The notes beneath the pieces were generated by a model, which did no database searches, was not told the DNA's origin, and saw nothing but the letters and a program-made list of their open reading frames with translations. 22,868 nt of DNA. Source: CAYJAD01 sp964371225. GTDB taxonomy: Bacteria > Desulfobacterota > Desulfovibrionia > Desulfovibrionales > Desulfovibrionaceae. The stretch is from positions 1 to 22,868 of the forward strand of contig CAYJNA010000030.1 in the NCBI GenBank assembly GCA_964371225.1, in the 5' to 3' direction. The translations under genes were made by a program, and so were the position numbers. Below are positions 9,008 through 17,591 of this stretch, piece after piece (position 1 is the stretch's first letter; every line of letters starts with the position of its first letter).

Positions 9008-10581
9008 TTTTTTTCCTCACTTTTGCAGTATACACCTTGCCAATATCCTACTGATGCCATGTGGATGGAGCTGAAATCTTTTCCGTTAGCAATAAAATTA
9101 TCTGCAATGGCAAATTGTTTATCATTAAGGAGTTTTGCCTCAGTTGTAGCAATTTCACCAGAAAAATCTATGCGCCTTTCCACTTGTTGAGGGGAGAATT
9201 TTTTCTTGCCCATGAGCAAATGCGCCATAATTTTTTTAATGGTGCAAGAAAAAAATGTGAGACGCATTATACTTAAGGATAGTATGCGTAAAGCCATGAG
9301 TTGTAAGGGGGTTGGGCGTGTACGCAAGATGGGGGCAAAGCGTGTGGTAATGGTAATGCTACTTGCAGTATGATTTATATTTGCTTGACCGTCATGCACT
9401 TGTGTGCTCCATACTTTTTTTCCTAGCTGTAGAAGACTTCCACCGTCAACATGATGTGTTTTTCCATCTCGCGTGCAGGACTCATACGCACAACCAAGGC
9501 GCAGGCATACGACGGTGTAATGAGTATTTGTTGCACTTATGTATAAACCAGCTTTTGTAAACTCTTTCACGTTAAAATCTAAATCATGACAAGGTAATGG
9601 AGGTAATGCAGTCTCAATCCAATGCTTTCTTGTTGTGGCTGCCACTGCGTAAGCATTGAACATAGGAATAAGGTTTTGATCATCCATGGCACTAAGGCAC
9701 ACGCAGCTATGTTTGGCGACGGATTGCTCCATGAAATGACTGAGGCTTGCGGCAATGGGATGTGTGTTTGCCAATAGTGCCCCCGCTGTTGGGTACCATA
9801 AGCGTGTTCGCCTACTCCCAAAAATACCGCCAAAGCTTCCGCTTGGAAATGCAAAATACGATAAAAATTCAATGGACTTGATGATTTTTTGTTCAAGTTC
9901 TAAGTCTGGCCGAATTTCATGCACTAAACTTAAATAATGCAAGCAAAGGCTTTGATAGCCGGGGTCAGCGCCATCATACTCTTTAAACCATCCTTCACTA
10001 AGGCAAGCATGGTTTAAAATTCTTTGTAGAAAAAAATGGGCACGCTTTTCTGCTTGTATGTCCCCAGTCAATTCATGCCAGAGGAATAAAGCACCCACAG
10101 CCGTTGCTAAATGATTGGAAATAATGCCATGAACTTCATCATGTTTTAATAAAAAGTGCATAAGAGGCTTAATGGTATTTAGACGAAAGTCTTTCTCTTC
10201 TTCATTTTCAGCAGGACAAAGTTTTTCTGCCCAAAGTAAATCATGCGCCACAAGAGCTGTAACGCAAAAAGAGCTTTCAAAAGGAAAGGCTTCTTCCATG
10301 CTGCCATTGGGGCGCATAATGGCTTTAGTACCCACAAAGGCACTATTAATTATTTCTTGCACTTGTAAGGTGTCACACCAGTCAGGCAAAAGTCCTGCAT
10401 GTAAAAGTCTTGCAAGTCCGTGTGCCGCTCCTTGCTGTGTTCCATTAGCAAAATCTATAGTGCACCATGATATATGTTGTCTATCGCCTATGCCATAGCT
10501 TTTACTATGTTTATCACGACTAAAGAAGGACAACACGCGTGGCAAGATGGCGTGAAGTTCTGTGAGGTATGCGTTAGTCAT
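9004..10581 (-). CDS. Uncharacterised protein, possible alpha/alpha-toroid (heparinase II/III-like) enzyme
   Basis: A 525-residue protein without a signal peptide. The N-terminal ~300 residues are rich in helix pairs with conserved-looking turns: SYGIGDRQHISW (28-39), DFANGTQQGAAHGLARLL (43-60), EAFPFESSFCVTALVAHDLL, NHLATAVGALFLWHELTGD and EGWFKEYDGADPGYQ. This helical-hairpin layout recalls alpha/alpha-toroid glycan-acting proteins such as the heparinase II/III group. The C-terminal part looks beta-rich (YTVVCLRLGCAYESC, HHVDGGSLLQLG). Both ends are translationally coupled: its ATG overlaps the upstream methyltransferase stop (ATGA, 10578-10581) and its TGA overlaps the next start. A role in glycan modification or turnover is inferred from fold impression and context only; I do not recognise catalytic residues with confidence. 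Confidence 0.6.
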   Translation of the reverse strand: MTNAYLTELHAILPRVLSFFSRDKHSKSYGIGDRQHISWCTIDFANGTQQGAAHGLARLLHAGLLPDWCDTLQVQEIINSAFVGTKAIMRPNGSMEEAFPFESSFCVTALVAHDLLWAEKLCPAENEEEKDFRLNTIKPLMHFLLKHDEVHGIISNHLATAVGALFLWHELTGDIQAEKRAHFFLQRILNHACLSEGWFKEYDGADPGYQSLCLHYLSLVHEIRPDLELEQKIIKSIEFLSYFAFPSGSFGGIFGSRRTRLWYPTAGALLANTHPIAASLSHFMEQSVAKHSCVCLSAMDDQNLIPMFNAYAVAATTRKHWIETALPPLPCHDLDFNVKEFTKAGLYISATNTHYTVVCLRLGCAYESCTRDGKTHHVDGGSLLQLGKKVWSTQVHDGQANINHTASSITITTRFAPILRTRPTPLQLMALRILSLSIMRLTFFSCTIKKIMAHLLMGKKKFSPQQVERRIDFSGEIATTEAKLLNDKQFAIADNFIANGKDFSSIHMASVGYWQGVYCKSEEKK

Positions 10582-11348
10582 CGTTGATAAATAAATTTTA
10601 TTATTAAGTTAATATCTATAAGTGGTATATGCAGAGGCCAAAAGCTATATTTCATTTTTTTAAAGTTGGCATCAAGGCTTTTCAGAATTTTTTCTGCGGT
10701 ATTACAATGTTCCCACGCTGTAATTTTATCAAAATCAAAGGAAAAATGTTTTCTGACATAGCGACGTGATGTCATATAACGTCCAAGTCCCCAGGTAAGC
10801 CCACCTTCCGTCGGTATAGCTCCGACAAGTAATCCCCCAGGTTTTAATATACGTTTAAATTCTTCAATATAATTTTCTAAAGGGAAAAGGTGCTCTAAGC
10901 TATAAAAGGATACAATAATATCATAGCTAGCGTCCTCGACAGGTAAAGCTGGGTCTTGCATGAGGAACTGTGTCGAACTAATCCCCTCTTGAGTGAGTTT
11001 AGCGTAAGAAATAGTAAGCATGTTTTGAGAAATATCGGCAATATCAAATTGCTGAGGTTTTTGCTTCCAATACTTCATATGCGGCAAAGAACCAGGACCA
11101 ATTTCTAAAATCTTTTTTCCAGTTAAATCAGTATCAGCAAGAACGCCATATCCTGCATTATTTACTGTGCTACCCACACCAGATTTTTGTGTGTCTGTAT
11201 AAAACTGCATGTAGGTGCTTTGCCACTCTTGCCAGCATGGGTCTTGCTCATTTCGTAATTGAACGTTCTTTGCGTATTCTTGCTTTCCACAAAGTGGAAC
11301 ACGCAGAGCGGGGGGAAGCAGTTTTGTAATGGTAAAGTATGTATTCAT
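10578..11348 (-). CDS. Class I SAM-dependent methyltransferase
   Basis: This 256-residue protein has motif I KKILEIGPGSLPH (residues 78-90), FDIADISQNM, QDPALPVEDASYD, FYSLEHLFPL (148-157) and FKRILKPGGLLVG (164-176), a Methyltransf_11-like fold. The N-terminal ~65 residues form a separate segment (KQEYAKNVQLRNEQD, WQSTYMQFYTD) that may contribute to substrate binding. It is cytoplasmic and the substrate is unknown. It differs clearly from the second methyltransferase at 5473-6312, so the two are not recent duplicates. It starts 18 nt after the deacetylase-like gene stop and overlaps the following gene by 4 nt (ATGA). I see no strong ribosome site before the ATG at 11346-11348. Confidence 0.85.
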   Translation of the reverse strand: MNTYFTITKLLPPALRVPLCGKQEYAKNVQLRNEQDPCWQEWQSTYMQFYTDTQKSGVGSTVNNAGYGVLADTDLTGKKILEIGPGSLPHMKYWKQKPQQFDIADISQNMLTISYAKLTQEGISSTQFLMQDPALPVEDASYDIIVSFYSLEHLFPLENYIEEFKRILKPGGLLVGAIPTEGGLTWGLGRYMTSRRYVRKHFSFDFDKITAWEHCNTAEKILKSLDANFKKMKYSFWPLHIPLIDINLIIKFIYQR

Positions 11349-11366
11349 GGTTAACTAATGGTGATT

Positions 11367-12680
11367 TTAAAAAATTTTAATTAAAGCTTCAAAACCTTCA
11401 CCCCAGCCATAATCTTTACTTAAGGAATGAGGGTGCCAAAGCACTGTTGCTTGCCCGCGTACAAAGCGAATTTCATCGATGAGAGAACGTATCTTTTCTT
11501 GTCGAGTTTCTTCGTTCATATTCGCATAATCATAAAGCTGGGAATCCATTAAAACAATAGGCCAAGATACTAAACTGTCTAGTATTTTAGAATTGTTGTC
11601 AAGGGGAGGATGGGCGAGGGCTGCACCATTACGAAAGCCGCTTAAGTCATTGAAGCCTAAGGTGTAATCATCGGTTATGCCTGCTTGTTTTTGGGCTGTC
11701 CACGTTTTAGCAAAGGAAAAGCGCAGCCAATGTTGACGACAGCACGTAATGGATGTTTTTAAGGTGTTTTCTATGTGTTTAACTTCCTTGTATAAATTGA
11801 AGCCATTGTCATAGTGCTCAAAAGAAGGATGAACGCCTACTTTATGTCCCTCTTGCAACAGTTTTTGTATTGGCAATACCATTTCCGCCACATCATAGCT
11901 TGGGTCAAAGAGCCATTTTTTAGGACTTTTCCACAGTGGTTTGGGCTTTTGTCCAGGGAATAAAAAGATGCCTTTCCGTTCTTGCCTTTCGTATATTTGT
12001 AAAATATTTTCAAGTCCCCAGTCTTTTCCCTTGCTACAAAAAAATGAACAAGCCTTTTTCATATAAGAAAAAGAGTGTGACCATTGGCCTTTGCTTGCAA
12101 AGCGTAAGGCATTAAATCCATTAAATGCTGTTTGTTTACAGCGTATGGCAAGAGTTTTGCGAATGGCGTCTACGTCGTGGGTAAGTAATATTTTAGCTTC
12201 AGGTAATGAACCAAAAAGTTCTTCTTCGTCTGTATTAAGTGTTTGCGCAGCCCAAAGACGTAAAAATAAGGCTATACGGTTGACCCATGCTTTTTGCCAA
12301 AGCCTTGCATCCCATTCTTTGAGTTTAAAATTATACGAATGAATAGAGCCGTATTTTTCTTCATAGGCTCTTTCGGCAAGGCAATTTAGAAACCAAAAGC
12401 CCACCAAGGGCCAATCTATATTTTTCCAAGTGAGAGTGGTATTAGTTTTTTGTGTGGGTAAAAGATGTTCTGGTACTGGAAGTTTGCCATAGTCTCCCAA
12501 GTGGGTTGCAAAGCTTGGTAATTCCACAAAGTGAAGTTTTGGAGGTAGTGGTTCTTGCGTTGGAAGAGCGTACTTAGCCAAGGGTAAGGTTTGTATGTTC
12601 TCTATACCTTTTTGCCAATAGCGATTGCATTGTACATAAAAGCATTGTCTTGCAAAATCATTTGTCAAAGAGGTAGACAT
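11367..12680 (-). CDS. Polysaccharide-deacetylase-like protein
   Basis: A 437-residue protein with a roughly 160-residue N-terminal extension and then a NodB/CE4-like region. It shows LLTHDVDA (165-172), in the position of the family's metal-binding TFDDG motif; VGVHPSFEHYD (281-291), matching the His motif; RQHWLRFSF; LGFNDLSGFRNG; and a late VLWHPHSLS with a His suited to the active site. No signal peptide is apparent, so it may act in the cytoplasm on a precursor, or be exported by an unseen route. Known relatives de-N- or de-O-acetylate sugars. It lies only 2 nt after the asnB-like stop, with an AAGGTAG ribosome site inside that gene. Metal ligands deviate from the classical pattern, so catalytic activity is likely but not certain. 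Confidence 0.72.
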   Translation of the reverse strand: MSTSLTNDFARQCFYVQCNRYWQKGIENIQTLPLAKYALPTQEPLPPKLHFVELPSFATHLGDYGKLPVPEHLLPTQKTNTTLTWKNIDWPLVGFWFLNCLAERAYEEKYGSIHSYNFKLKEWDARLWQKAWVNRIALFLRLWAAQTLNTDEEELFGSLPEAKILLTHDVDAIRKTLAIRCKQTAFNGFNALRFASKGQWSHSFSYMKKACSFFCSKGKDWGLENILQIYERQERKGIFLFPGQKPKPLWKSPKKWLFDPSYDVAEMVLPIQKLLQEGHKVGVHPSFEHYDNGFNLYKEVKHIENTLKTSITCCRQHWLRFSFAKTWTAQKQAGITDDYTLGFNDLSGFRNGAALAHPPLDNNSKILDSLVSWPIVLMDSQLYDYANMNEETRQEKIRSLIDEIRFVRGQATVLWHPHSLSKDYGWGEGFEALIKIF

Positions 12681-12682
12681 TT

Positions 12683-14590
12683 TTAATGGACTACCTTTTC
12701 GTCAATAAAACGCTGATACCAAAGCTCAAGACATAACACGCCCCAAAGTTGTCTATTGCCTGGGCGTTTTGCTGAAAGGAGTTGGTCTATGGCTTGATGA
12801 GCAAATATTCCGCGCTGCTTTGCCTTGGTGGAGCCTAAAGTGTCATATACAAATTCACGTACAATGCCACCTTGTATCCATTGGCCAAGAGGTACGGGAA
12901 AGCCCATTTTATCTTTACGTTCAATAACTTCTTTGGGTAAAAAGTTTTTTACAGCTTCAAGTAAAGCGTGTTTCAGTTTGCCATCTTTAAGTTTTAATGT
13001 TGGAGGCATGGAAGCGGCAAGTTGTAAAAGTTGTGGTGATAAAAAAGGCACACGAGATTCTAATGAGGCACTCATGCTGGCTCTATCTTCAATTTGTAAC
13101 AGAGCTGGTAATAAGGTTCGCTGATCAAAATGGAGCATGCGATTAATACTTGATTGATGTTCTGGCTCCATAAAGGCATGAATAAAAAGTTCCTCAATGT
13201 GTTCCTGTTTAATGCTGTTTCGCCAATCGTCGGTAAGCATAGGAAGTAAGTCCGGAGCACGATTTAATAAACGCAAATATCTATGCTCTAATTTTCCAAA
13301 AAGTCCCTCTTGCCAAAGCTGTTGCATAAGAGGGGCGTAGGGTTTTAGTACCGGCAAGTTGGGAATCATGGATTCTAACGTAAGTACAAAACGCCCATCG
13401 TGTTGAGTTTCAAATATAGCACCTTTGAGAGCTTGTTCCAAATAAGCGACAAGATAACGTGCATAACCGCCAAAAAGCTCATCGGCTCCTTGCCCTCCAA
13501 GGCATACGGTTACATGTTCTTTAGCTAGTTTTGATACCAAAAATTGAGGAAAGACCCCAGGGCCTGCGCAGGGCTCGTCAAGAGCATAGATAATTTTAGG
13601 CATCCATTGGACAAAATCATTGGCTGTTGGGGTTATAATATGCAAGTTAGCTTTCACATGATTTGCTACTGCTGCGGCATAATGGCTTTCGTCATAGCCC
13701 TCTATATCTATAAATCTGCCTGTGAAACAAGAAATGGTTTCATTTGTGTGCCTAGCTACTAAGGCAGTAATGGCACTTGAGTCGAGTCCGCCGGAAAGGT
13801 ATGTACCAAGTGCGACATCACTTCTTAATTGCATGCGAACGGAGTCTTGCAAGCTTAAAAGTAAAGTATCTAAAAAATATTCATCGCTGTATCGCGTATC
13901 AATGGTGACACTGAGTTCAAACCATTTTTTTACGCATGGCGTGGTGTTTGTGGAAAAGGTTAAGTAGTGCCCTGGCTCTAATTTATGGATATTATGAAAA
14001 AGTGTTTTTTGCCCAAGGCAAAATTGAAAGAAGAGATATTGCCCAATACCTGAAGTGTCGGCTTCAGCTTTTACGTCTGGGTGTCCAAAAAGCGCTTTAA
14101 TTTCAGAAGCAAATGCAAGTCCACCATGCGCTGTTTGGGTATAATATAAGGGTTTAATACCACAATGGTCTCTGGCAAGCGTGAGGGTTTGTGTATGCGT
14201 GTCATATAAGGCAAAAGCAAACATTCCATTACACTGTTTCAAAGCTTCAACAATGCCGTATCGCACTAAGAGTAAAAGCAAAACCTCTGTATCGCTAAAT
14301 GTTGTAAAGCTTTCACCCAAACGTACTAGTTGTTGGCGTAATTCTAAATAATTGTAAAGTTCACCATTATATACAATACAGTAGCGCCCATCCTTTGTCC
14401 ACATGGGTTGGCTACCTGTGCTTAAGTCAATGATGGCAAGTCGTCGATGTCCTAGCGTAAAGGATTCTCCTTTGGCAAAACCTTCTCCGTCTGGTCCCCT
14501 ATGAGCTAAAAGCTGAGTCATACGCGCTACGCTCGCTTCGCGCTCCTCTTTAGTGATTTTCCCCCCGATAATGCCACAAATTCCACACAT
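12683..14590 (-). CDS. asnB: Glutamine-dependent asparagine synthetase-like amidotransferase
   Basis: A full-length 635-residue AsnB-type protein. The N-terminal class II glutaminase begins MCGICGIIGG, with the catalytic Cys2 exposed after Met removal, followed by AHRGPDGEG (29-37), GHRRLAIIDLS, VYNGELYNYLELR and FSDTEVLL. The C-terminal ATP-pyrophosphatase domain has the PP-loop YLSGGLDSSA (264-273), DEPCAGPGVFPQF, and GGQGADELFGGY (365-376). The family amidates a carboxylate using glutamine and ATP. Members inside surface-polysaccharide clusters are often thought to amidate uronic acids or other acidic residues rather than make asparagine, so the gene symbol denotes family. AAGGTG precedes the ATG at suitable spacing, 12 nt after the upstream stop. 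All core motifs are intact. Confidence 0.9.
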   Translation of the reverse strand: MCGICGIIGGKITKEEREASVARMTQLLAHRGPDGEGFAKGESFTLGHRRLAIIDLSTGSQPMWTKDGRYCIVYNGELYNYLELRQQLVRLGESFTTFSDTEVLLLLLVRYGIVEALKQCNGMFAFALYDTHTQTLTLARDHCGIKPLYYTQTAHGGLAFASEIKALFGHPDVKAEADTSGIGQYLFFQFCLGQKTLFHNIHKLEPGHYLTFSTNTTPCVKKWFELSVTIDTRYSDEYFLDTLLLSLQDSVRMQLRSDVALGTYLSGGLDSSAITALVARHTNETISCFTGRFIDIEGYDESHYAAAVANHVKANLHIITPTANDFVQWMPKIIYALDEPCAGPGVFPQFLVSKLAKEHVTVCLGGQGADELFGGYARYLVAYLEQALKGAIFETQHDGRFVLTLESMIPNLPVLKPYAPLMQQLWQEGLFGKLEHRYLRLLNRAPDLLPMLTDDWRNSIKQEHIEELFIHAFMEPEHQSSINRMLHFDQRTLLPALLQIEDRASMSASLESRVPFLSPQLLQLAASMPPTLKLKDGKLKHALLEAVKNFLPKEVIERKDKMGFPVPLGQWIQGGIVREFVYDTLGSTKAKQRGIFAHQAIDQLLSAKRPGNRQLWGVLCLELWYQRFIDEKVVH

Positions 14591-14602
14591 ACTTATAACA
14601 CC

Positions 14603-15604
14603 TTAATTTTTTCTATATGCTTTACTCGAGAACATCTGCTTACGTGAGGCGAAAAAACCTTGACCACCTAGTGTGAAAAACACAAAAAGATATAGTGCTT
14701 GTAATATCAGTGCATAAGCCACACCATCTTCAATGCTGTATCCATATTGCGTAAGCACAAATATTGTAGCCACTTGATATAAACCAAAGTAGCCTGGCGC
14801 TGAGGGAAGACTACCCGCAAGGCAGATGCAAAACTCCATTAATAAAGCAGCCTCAAATGGAAGGTTCCACCCAAAAACACTAAAACATAAGTAACACATA
14901 AAAGTTGCTGTTGTAAAGGCGCAGAAAGAAAGAAAAAAAGCATAGCAGGTAATAGTCAGGGACCCCATTCGCACGGACATCACAGCTTTATCCACAAACA
15001 TATGTAGCTTTTCTTGCCAAGCATAAGGGAGAGGTCTGGTTAAAAATTGTATAAATTTCAATATATAATTTGGATAAAAATGTGCTGTACCTATACCAAT
15101 AAAAGCAATAATAGCTACGGCAAGTAGGGGGAAAAAAGCACTCATCAAGGGTGACAAATGCGAAAAAACAAACCCAACTAAAGCAAGCCCCAAAATAAAA
15201 AGAGTCCACACATCAAAAGCTCTATCCATTATCGAGATGCTTACACTACAAGCAAAATCTATGTGTAATGTTTTATGAATTTGGAATATACGCAAGACTT
15301 CTCCTGCTCTGGCTGGTAGGATAAAGTTACCAAAGTAACCGACATTTACGGCATGCCAGCAATGTGACAGTCTGCTTAAAAATGGCATTGATTCGCTTGC
15401 AGATGCTCTTACCAAAATCTCTAGCCGTAAAGTTCGAAGGCATACACTTAGAAGCAGTAAAAGGACTAAACCCGCAAGGGAAGGGTAGTGCAACGTGGTA
15501 AAAAGTTTAAAAAAATCTTGCCAGTTAAATCTATACAGAAAGAAAGCCAAAAATATACAGCCTATACTTGTCCCTAAGATAAATATAATATTTCTTTTTT
15601 GCAT
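14603..15604 (-). CDS. UPF0104/LPG-synthase-TM-like integral membrane protein
   Basis: A 333-residue polytopic membrane protein with about eight hydrophobic segments. It carries the signatures of the lysylphosphatidylglycerol-synthase TM family (AglD/YbhN-like): VGYFGNFILPARAGEVLRIF (88-107), MDRAFDVWTLF (126-136) and GSLPSAPGYFGLYQVA (264-279). Unlike MprF there is no C-terminal aminoacyl-transferase domain. Family members alone like this are found in glycolipid and polysaccharide loci and are suspected of moving or handling lipid-linked precursors, but the biochemical role is not established. It lies between the 640-residue membrane protein and the amidotransferase, sharing close spacing with both, and is the best candidate for any membrane-translocation step in a cluster that lacks a recognisable Wzx. 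Confidence 0.82.
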   Translation of the reverse strand: MQKRNIIFILGTSIGCIFLAFFLYRFNWQDFFKLFTTLHYPSLAGLVLLLLLSVCLRTLRLEILVRASASESMPFLSRLSHCWHAVNVGYFGNFILPARAGEVLRIFQIHKTLHIDFACSVSISIMDRAFDVWTLFILGLALVGFVFSHLSPLMSAFFPLLAVAIIAFIGIGTAHFYPNYILKFIQFLTRPLPYAWQEKLHMFVDKAVMSVRMGSLTITCYAFFLSFCAFTTATFMCYLCFSVFGWNLPFEAALLMEFCICLAGSLPSAPGYFGLYQVATIFVLTQYGYSIEDGVAYALILQALYLFVFFTLGGQGFFASRKQMFSSKAYRKN

Positions 15605-15635
15605 AATAAATACTTAACTAGGTGTAATAGTAAAT

Positions 15636-17558
15636 CTATTTTTTGAAAATTTTTTGACTAGGCTTTTGAATCTTATTCCATATTTTCCTCCATGATGGAA
15701 ATTTTTCTGCTTGAAAACTTAAACGTAGCTCACCATCTTCATCTGCTTTTATGATCATAAACTTTAAATTGATACCTATAAAAGGCGTATATGTTTTAAT
15801 GGTTAAGGGTTTTTCATTTATAGTAGCAGAAAAACCCTCTATAAATTCATACTTAACTTTATATTCTACGTCTTTTTGGGCTGTCCAAATAAGGTTTGAA
15901 CCCAAATAGCGTAAATCACTTGCACCGTCTACCACACCGCGCTCTTCCTTGGCCTTTAATAAAAATATTTCTTGTACAGGAGCATGGGTAATTATGCGAA
16001 AGATATCTTCAGAGTGAGCATTATATGCGGCACAAATAGTATATCCAATAGCTAATAAGTCCTTTAATGTGCGCTTATTATATACCACAATGTAATTAAC
16101 ACCCAATGTTGCAAGAACTCGGTTAATACTATCTCCAGACATATGTTCTGAACTAAGTTTTTCAAAAATATTATTAGCAAGCTTTGGCTGAACTATACGC
16201 AAGTACATGCCATTAACATAATTCAAATTACGTTCATAAAGCTTTGTATCAATAACACACCAAAATGTTCTCCTATGTGAAGCTTGTCTAGGGTCACCAT
16301 CAAACTCCGTTACAAAACGCGCATTGTCAGGCAAAGCATTAAAAAATTGATTGATATTATTCGGAAAAAGGTATGGCATAGGATAAATACAAGGGTACAT
16401 GTCAAGCCATTGCACATGTGGCATGTGCAATGCTGTTAGTGTGCTATTGTCTAAGATGGTTTGGGGAAAAGCAAAACATCTTGAAGGAGTATAACCCCAA
16501 AAAAGCAAAGGGATAATGGCATATATGCATTGTGAAGCACAAGCAAAAGCCATTGCTAACATGAAAAAATGTATACTGGTGCTTGATTCATCATTATAGT
16601 ATAAAATACGTCTATTGGCTAAAAATACAAAGAGTGCAGCAACGAGGGCTAAGGCCGCATAGATATTTAGGGTCAAAACGCTAGTTAGCAGTAGTGATAG
16701 CGTCACTGGCCATAATTGATATTTTTCTTTATCCTTAGGGAACCAACTGTCTATTTTCCAAAGCCCTTTTTGTTCAGAGGTTATTGATTGCATATAACCA
16801 GTTACCCACATGGGAAGTAGGCGAATAACAGTTTTTATAATGCCTGGTAACATACTAAGGGCTAGCACCCAAAATCCACCTTGTACCACTGAAAAAACTA
16901 AACTCGGCAAACCAGCATATAAAATAAGCATAATACTTGCAGGTAAATTTATAAAGGCAATGGCAGACCATATTAAACCAGCAAAAATAAATTGCTCTGT
17001 AAATAGTAAATACATACAAAGTAAACTAGAGGAGTAAACTATTCCCTCCTGCTTGCCTATATGGGTAAAAATAGAAATAAATTCAGGTGATGCACCTAGT
17101 AGAAAAAGAAAAACTAGTAAAAAAAGTATGGGTATGAGCTGGGGGAATGAAATCGTAAACAATACTAGCAAAACAATGAGCATTGAAGTAAAGCTCCATG
17201 CATTGCTTTTACGCAAACCTAACTTACGTAAAACGGTGTATGTTCCTAAATTGTTATATGTTAAATTTGCCAAAGACATACCAAGAGCATTATCCCAGAT
17301 ATAACCAAAGCGCCCACGTGAATATAAGTCTTGAGCTATTTTATTATACCAGCTGCGAAATTTAATGTCTACAAATGAAAAAGAATAGATAGTTGTCTTA
17401 TGTTTTCGTTCCCAATGCCCAGAGAATATAGAAATTAGTACTTTCCAAGTATAGAAGAGTTTTGAAAAAATCCATGGCAAAGAGCAATAAAGTACTGAAA
17501 AATGTAAAGTTTTTGATTCTAAGTGTTTTTTTATGTCATATAATTTTTTTTTCAACAT
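15636..17558 (-). CDS. Large polytopic membrane protein with soluble C-terminal domain, family not recognised
   Basis: About 640 residues. The N-terminal half is membrane-embedded, with roughly ten hydrophobic stretches (for example SMLIVLLVLFTISFPQLIPI, AGLIWSAIAFINLPASIM, LSLLLTSVLTLNIYAALALV). The C-terminal ~270 residues are soluble, with NYIVVYNKRTLKDLLAIGY and a beta-rich end (ATINEKPLTIKTYTPFIGI). This layout recalls YfhO and other GT-C-like glycosyltransferases with periplasmic C-terminal domains, but I see no clear catalytic acidic motif in the first loop. I place the start at the ATG at 17556-17558 because GGGA lies just upstream; an ATG at 17571-17573 (five residues longer) has no ribosome site. 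If it is a GT-C enzyme, it could use the lipid-linked sugar made by the GT2 enzyme (inference). Confidence 0.65.
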   Translation of the reverse strand: MLKKKLYDIKKHLESKTLHFSVLYCSLPWIFSKLFYTWKVLISIFSGHWERKHKTTIYSFSFVDIKFRSWYNKIAQDLYSRGRFGYIWDNALGMSLANLTYNNLGTYTVLRKLGLRKSNAWSFTSMLIVLLVLFTISFPQLIPILFLLVFLFLLGASPEFISIFTHIGKQEGIVYSSSLLCMYLLFTEQFIFAGLIWSAIAFINLPASIMLILYAGLPSLVFSVVQGGFWVLALSMLPGIIKTVIRLLPMWVTGYMQSITSEQKGLWKIDSWFPKDKEKYQLWPVTLSLLLTSVLTLNIYAALALVAALFVFLANRRILYYNDESSTSIHFFMLAMAFACASQCIYAIIPLLFWGYTPSRCFAFPQTILDNSTLTALHMPHVQWLDMYPCIYPMPYLFPNNINQFFNALPDNARFVTEFDGDPRQASHRRTFWCVIDTKLYERNLNYVNGMYLRIVQPKLANNIFEKLSSEHMSGDSINRVLATLGVNYIVVYNKRTLKDLLAIGYTICAAYNAHSEDIFRIITHAPVQEIFLLKAKEERGVVDGASDLRYLGSNLIWTAQKDVEYKVKYEFIEGFSATINEKPLTIKTYTPFIGINLKFMIIKADEDGELRLSFQAEKFPSWRKIWNKIQKPSQKIFKK

Positions 17559-17591
17559 ATAAATCCCATACATTTTTAAATAATTATATAG

